DNA of 25,980 nucleotides from assembly GCA_964470845.1 (NCBI GenBank), contig CAYYEL010000026.1, forward strand, positions 1 through 25,980, in the 5' to 3' direction. This DNA is from HGM04593 sp964470845 (lineage in GTDB: Bacteria > Bacteroidota > Bacteroidia > Bacteroidales > Bacteroidaceae). The notes beneath the pieces are model-generated. The model ran no database searches. It worked only from the letters and a program-made list of their open reading frames with translations, and was not told the origin of the DNA. Shown piece by piece: positions 23,695 to 25,980 of this stretch. The stretch's first letter is position 1. Every line of letters begins with the position of its first letter. The position numbers and the translations under genes were made by a program.

Positions 23695-24036
23695 CTAAGT
23701 TCTTTTCTCTTTTTCAAGTTCTTGGGGAATGCGGAACGAGGTGTAAAGCTCGAAAAGAGCACCTAAGAACATTGCCACTATCCACTCGTTGCGCACGTGT
23801 GTGAACATAAGCACGCCGGCTGCCACAAGGCATATTGCGCCTATCTGCTGTTGAAAGACAAGGCGTCGCAGCACAAAACTTCTAGTGCGCGGACGACCAA
23901 GAAACTGCATCACCGCAAAAAGCAATGCACCCGCGGTGTAAATATATGCAGCATACACCGGCAGTGCCATCTTGAGCACTGCACCCACAAGAAGCACCAC
24001 CGCCCCTACCTTATATAAGATATTTATCACTTTCAT
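23695..24036 (-). CDS. Small four-helix membrane protein of unknown function
   Basis: A 113-residue protein read from the ATG at 24036; codons upstream of it overlap the end of the divIC-like gene and are probably untranslated. It contains about four hydrophobic helices: AVVLLVGAVLKMAL, YIYTAGALLFAVMQFL, IGAICLVAAGVLMF, WIVAMFLGALFELY. The C-terminal tail is charged (PQELEKEKRT). I recognise no motif. It follows the divIC-like gene by 19 bases and is probably in the same operon, which gives a possible link to the cell envelope or division but no function. A weak hairpin GGGT/ACCC followed by T-rich sequence lies about 45 bases past the stop. Confidence 0.7.
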   Translation of the reverse strand: MKVINILYKVGAVVLLVGAVLKMALPVYAAYIYTAGALLFAVMQFLGRPRTRSFVLRRLVFQQQIGAICLVAAGVLMFTHVRNEWIVAMFLGALFELYTSFRIPQELEKEKRT

Positions 24037-24055
24037 ATAAAAAGCATCAGCATCT

Positions 24056-24355
24056 TTAATCCTCGACAATAAAAACATCCTCGTTATCGAGCTGCATATC
24101 ATACTTCTCACGTGCAACCTTTTCCATCACAATTACGTCGCGGTCGAGCTCGTTGAGTTTCTCCTCAAGAGCATCGTGCTGCTCCTGAAGCTCTTCAATC
24201 TCGGAATTCAGCGATGCAATCTCGCGCTGATTCTGTATGTGCTTCAATAGGTTGTTCTCGTCGAAAAGCACTATTATAGCAAGAAAAGCCAATGTAACGG
24301 CAAGATACTTGTGCCTGCCAATCCATTTGAAAATATCGCCTATGCTATCGTTCAT
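24056..24355 (-). CDS. DivIC/FtsB-like septum formation initiator
   Basis: A 99-residue bitopic membrane protein: short cytoplasmic N-terminus, one membrane helix (about 17-31, YLAVTLAFLAIIVLF), then a coiled coil (about 38-78) and an acidic C-terminus. This is the layout and size of FtsB/DivIC, which joins FtsL and FtsQ/DivIB at the division site and links the divisome to septal peptidoglycan synthesis. EKVAREKYDMQ near residues 78-88 fits the conserved end of the coiled coil. It is the first gene of a two-gene operon with the small membrane protein, behind a likely promoter at 24381-24388. Confidence 0.85.
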   Translation of the reverse strand: MNDSIGDIFKWIGRHKYLAVTLAFLAIIVLFDENNLLKHIQNQREIASLNSEIEELQEQHDALEEKLNELDRDVIVMEKVAREKYDMQLDNEDVFIVED

Positions 24356-24380
24356 AATTGTTTAATTAAGATTGTGTTTG

Positions 24381-24388
24381 CGAAGATA
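24381..24388 (-). promoter_or_regulatory. -7 element of the divIC-like operon
   Basis: Minus strand TATCTTCG (one mismatch to TAnnTTTG), identical in form to the S46 peptidase element. No good -33 is seen at the right spacing, so only this half is called. Confidence 0.4.
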
Positions 24389-24469
24389 AGTATTTTTCGT
24401 TTCTCTTGTACGATAATTGCCGAATTTTATTTACAGCAGGTAAAAAACCAAGCCTGAAGCATTTTCCCG

Positions 24470-25153
24470 TCAACCCACTCCTAGGTCGGTGTTACTAATC
24501 AAAATCTCGGCCTTGGGATTATCCTTTATCGTTGGATAGAGCTCGTCGATGAACCATCGGGCGAGTTTTTCGTCGCGACGTACAGTGGTGCTATTGTTGC
24601 AAAAGAGATTTACACTGAAATACTCGAAATAGCGATTGGCAATTGCAATATCATTGAGGATGCGCTCACGACTGTCGCCCGTGGTACAACACAGCAGACA
24701 CACTCCTTGAAAATATCGGGCAACGTCGGCCGGAGTAACAGCGTCGTGAATACCTTTGTTCCACGCACGACGCAACCGCGGCTCGAAGCTCTCTATTCCG
24801 CATCGGAATTTCACTGTGGCCGGAGCAAATTGTGCCGCAAAGGCTTCGAGACGGTGGCGATACATATAGTGTGCCTCGAACCAAAGTGTGTGTATATGCT
24901 TCTCGCGCACGACGCGAGCAATCAGTTCGAGCGTTTCATTGTCAATCTCCATTGCCGAGCCCGAGTTTATAATATCGAGTGTGCCATAGATGCCTGTAAC
25001 CTTTTCCAGCAGTTTACGGTTAAGTTCAAAAGGGGCAGACGAGGTGTCTGTGTGATAATCGCAGAAGGCGCATCGTCCCCAACGGCAACCCAGCCCTTGA
25101 ATGAGCAGAAACTCGCGCCTGAGCTTTGTGTCAATAACCGAGTATCTATCCAT
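24470..25153 (-). CDS. Radical SAM enzyme with CX4CX2C cluster motif, linked to YhhQ transporter
   Basis: A 227-residue protein. Near the N-terminus is GCRWGRCAFCDYHTD: cysteines 23, 28 and 31, that is C-x4-C-x2-C followed by a radical SAM-like strand and glycine-bearing segment (IINSGSAMEID). The usual spacing is C-x3-C-x2-C, so it carries one extra residue. Later, FRCGIESF and a C-terminal ILISNTDLG fit the TIM-barrel strands. The gene starts eight bases inside the end of the yhhQ gene, a tight translational overlap. As that transporter imports queuosine precursors, this enzyme may act on them; a queuine lyase (QueL, described in Clostridioides as a radical SAM enzyme making preQ1 from queuine) is one candidate. 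QueE-like or unrelated radical SAM functions remain possible. Confidence 0.65.
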   Translation of the reverse strand: MDRYSVIDTKLRREFLLIQGLGCRWGRCAFCDYHTDTSSAPFELNRKLLEKVTGIYGTLDIINSGSAMEIDNETLELIARVVREKHIHTLWFEAHYMYRHRLEAFAAQFAPATVKFRCGIESFEPRLRRAWNKGIHDAVTPADVARYFQGVCLLCCTTGDSRERILNDIAIANRYFEYFSVNLFCNNSTTVRRDEKLARWFIDELYPTIKDNPKAEILISNTDLGVG

Positions 25154-25829
25154 TGTGTCGCTCTTTCAGTATGTATCGCTTAAGTGCAAGAATAACCGCA
25201 TAGGCCATCGGAGTACCGAAAAAGGCCTCAATGCCCAGCTTCATAAAATATTGAAGGGCAATCATCAGCATAAGGTCGCGCACTGTGAGCGTACCCAAAA
25301 AGGCGATGAGCACAAAAGGAATTGTATCGAACAGATAACCGACAACCGAGCTTCCGATGGTACGCACCCATAGGAAACGTCCTTTTGTACGTTTTTTTAT
25401 GCGCTCCATCAGCCAAGCGTTGGAAAGCTCGCCCAAGAGAAAGCCCACGAGCGAGGCAATGACAATGCGCGGAACATACGAAAATATGCTATTGTAGGCA
25501 GCAGCTGATGCGTCGAGATAGTCGGGCGAGGGCATCCACACACCCACCTGCGTACAGACGACAAGCAGTATATTACACGCAAGGGTTGTCCAGATGACAT
25601 TACGCGCGGTCTTGTAGCCCCAAATTTCGGTTAATACGTCGCCCAGCATATAGGCAAAGGGGAATGTTATTGTACCTGCATCGAAATAGAAAAGGTCGAG
25701 AAAGCCAACGACCTTTACAGCCATAATGTTGGATACTAAATAGGATGTAACAAAGAGTGCTGTTACGACGATTAGCGGCATTGTGCCGCCTGCTCGGTTT
25801 TTGAAAGGGTTTTCCGATACCTTGTTCAT
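25146..25829 (-). CDS. yhhQ: Queuosine precursor transporter, YhhQ/VUT family
   Basis: A 227-residue membrane protein with about six helices. Family signs: YLVSNIMAVKVV near 30-41, FDAGTITFPFAYMLGDVLTEIWGY near 49-72, FLLGELSNAWLMERIKK near 130-146 and SSVVGYLFDTIPFVLIAF near 160-177. YhhQ proteins import preQ0, preQ1 or queuine for tRNA queuosine modification. It has its own promoter at 25852-25883 and overlaps the radical SAM gene by eight bases. No other queuosine gene (queC/E/F, tgt) is in the window. The ATG at 25829 gives a charged N-terminal tail before the first helix, as usual. Confidence 0.88.
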   Translation of the reverse strand: MNKVSENPFKNRAGGTMPLIVVTALFVTSYLVSNIMAVKVVGFLDLFYFDAGTITFPFAYMLGDVLTEIWGYKTARNVIWTTLACNILLVVCTQVGVWMPSPDYLDASAAAYNSIFSYVPRIVIASLVGFLLGELSNAWLMERIKKRTKGRFLWVRTIGSSVVGYLFDTIPFVLIAFLGTLTVRDLMLMIALQYFMKLGIEAFFGTPMAYAVILALKRYILKERHNG

Positions 25830-25851
25830 AAGTTAATTTGTTTATCGGCGG

Positions 25852-25883
25852 CAAAGATACAATCAAGCGAGCAAAAAAATAAA
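25852..25883 (-). promoter_or_regulatory. Promoter of yhhQ and the radical SAM gene
   Basis: Minus strand: TTTA (25883-25880), 20 bases, TATCTTTG (25859-25852). The -7 is exact and the -33 has one mismatch. The leader would be short (about 15-20 bases), leaving no room for a preQ1 riboswitch. Confidence 0.6.
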
Positions 25884-25980
25884 GCTTTCTTTAGATTTTT
25901 TACAGCGAGCGCAGAAAATCTTCGAGTTTGCAGAGTCAACCAGCAAGTGCAACATTACGAAATAAATTTGTAAAAGCACT

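Noticed and set aside
23578..23766. Plus-strand 62-codon open frame upstream of the DUF47 gene
   Set aside because: Overlaps the end of the minus-strand membrane-protein gene, no promoter or motif, composition of spacer DNA.
25963..25970. TAAATTTG on the plus strand near the right edge, a possible promoter for a gene beyond the window
   Set aside because: The -7 is exact but no TTTG-like -33 is found at 19-21 bases and the downstream gene is not visible.
25860..25980. preQ1 riboswitch or other leader RNA upstream of yhhQ
   Set aside because: The predicted transcript starts too close to the ATG and no pseudoknot-like C-rich/A-rich preQ1 pattern is seen.
1..25980. tRNA, rRNA, CRISPR array, insertion sequence or integrase
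   Set aside because: No cloverleaf with a T-arm motif, no regularly spaced repeats and no transposase-like open frame were seen on either strand.

Overview
The window looks like chromosomal DNA of a member of the order Bacteroidales (phylum Bacteroidota); I cannot place the family. Supporting signs are promoters of the Bacteroides type (TTTG, about 20 bases, TAnnTTTG), no Shine-Dalgarno sequences, the long form of IspG with an inserted domain, a class III fructose-1,6-bisphosphatase, an S46 dipeptidyl peptidase, a C10 (streptopain-type) protease lipoprotein and a TPR/transmembrane/HTH regulator. Most genes are housekeeping. There is no rRNA, tRNA, CRISPR array, transposase or integrase.

Layout. 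1-3087 (+): the end of dxs, then trkA and trkH (K+ uptake). 3301-5155 (-): an ABC-type ATPase and a DUF4435/TOPRIM-like protein, resembling the two-gene PARIS (AriA/AriB) anti-phage arrangement, with their own near-consensus promoter. 5496-9696 (+): a TGS/uridine-kinase-like protein, rpoN (sigma-54) and a secreted esterase. 9774-13576: a clearly AT-richer block with a membrane-anchored TPR/HTH regulator (-) facing a DUF3244 protein and a C10 protease (+); the 326-base divergent gap carries a striking pair of mirror-image 10-bp-periodic sites. 13582-14100 (+) is a small lipoprotein with base composition back to normal. 14266-18499 (+): fbp, purE and ispG (gluconeogenesis, purines, isoprenoids). 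18581-19279 (-) is a DUF4369-like lipoprotein. 19515-21647 (+) is a DPP7-like S46 peptidase. 21785-23466 (-) is a phosphate transporter with its DUF47/PhoU-like partner. 23695-24355 (-) is a divIC/ftsB-like gene plus a small membrane protein. 24470-25829 (-) is a queuosine-precursor transporter (YhhQ family) overlapping an unusual radical SAM gene.

The most interesting parts are (i) the symmetric operator-like sites between the TPR regulator and the protease genes, (ii) the PARIS-like ATPase/DUF4435 pair, bracketed by related short elements, (iii) the yhhQ/radical SAM pair, a candidate queuosine-salvage unit, (iv) a diverged spacer repeat found after trkH and after the kinase gene, and (v) a 107-base three-helix structure between convergent genes. 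All functional statements come from reading the sequence and from recalled family knowledge; no searches were run.
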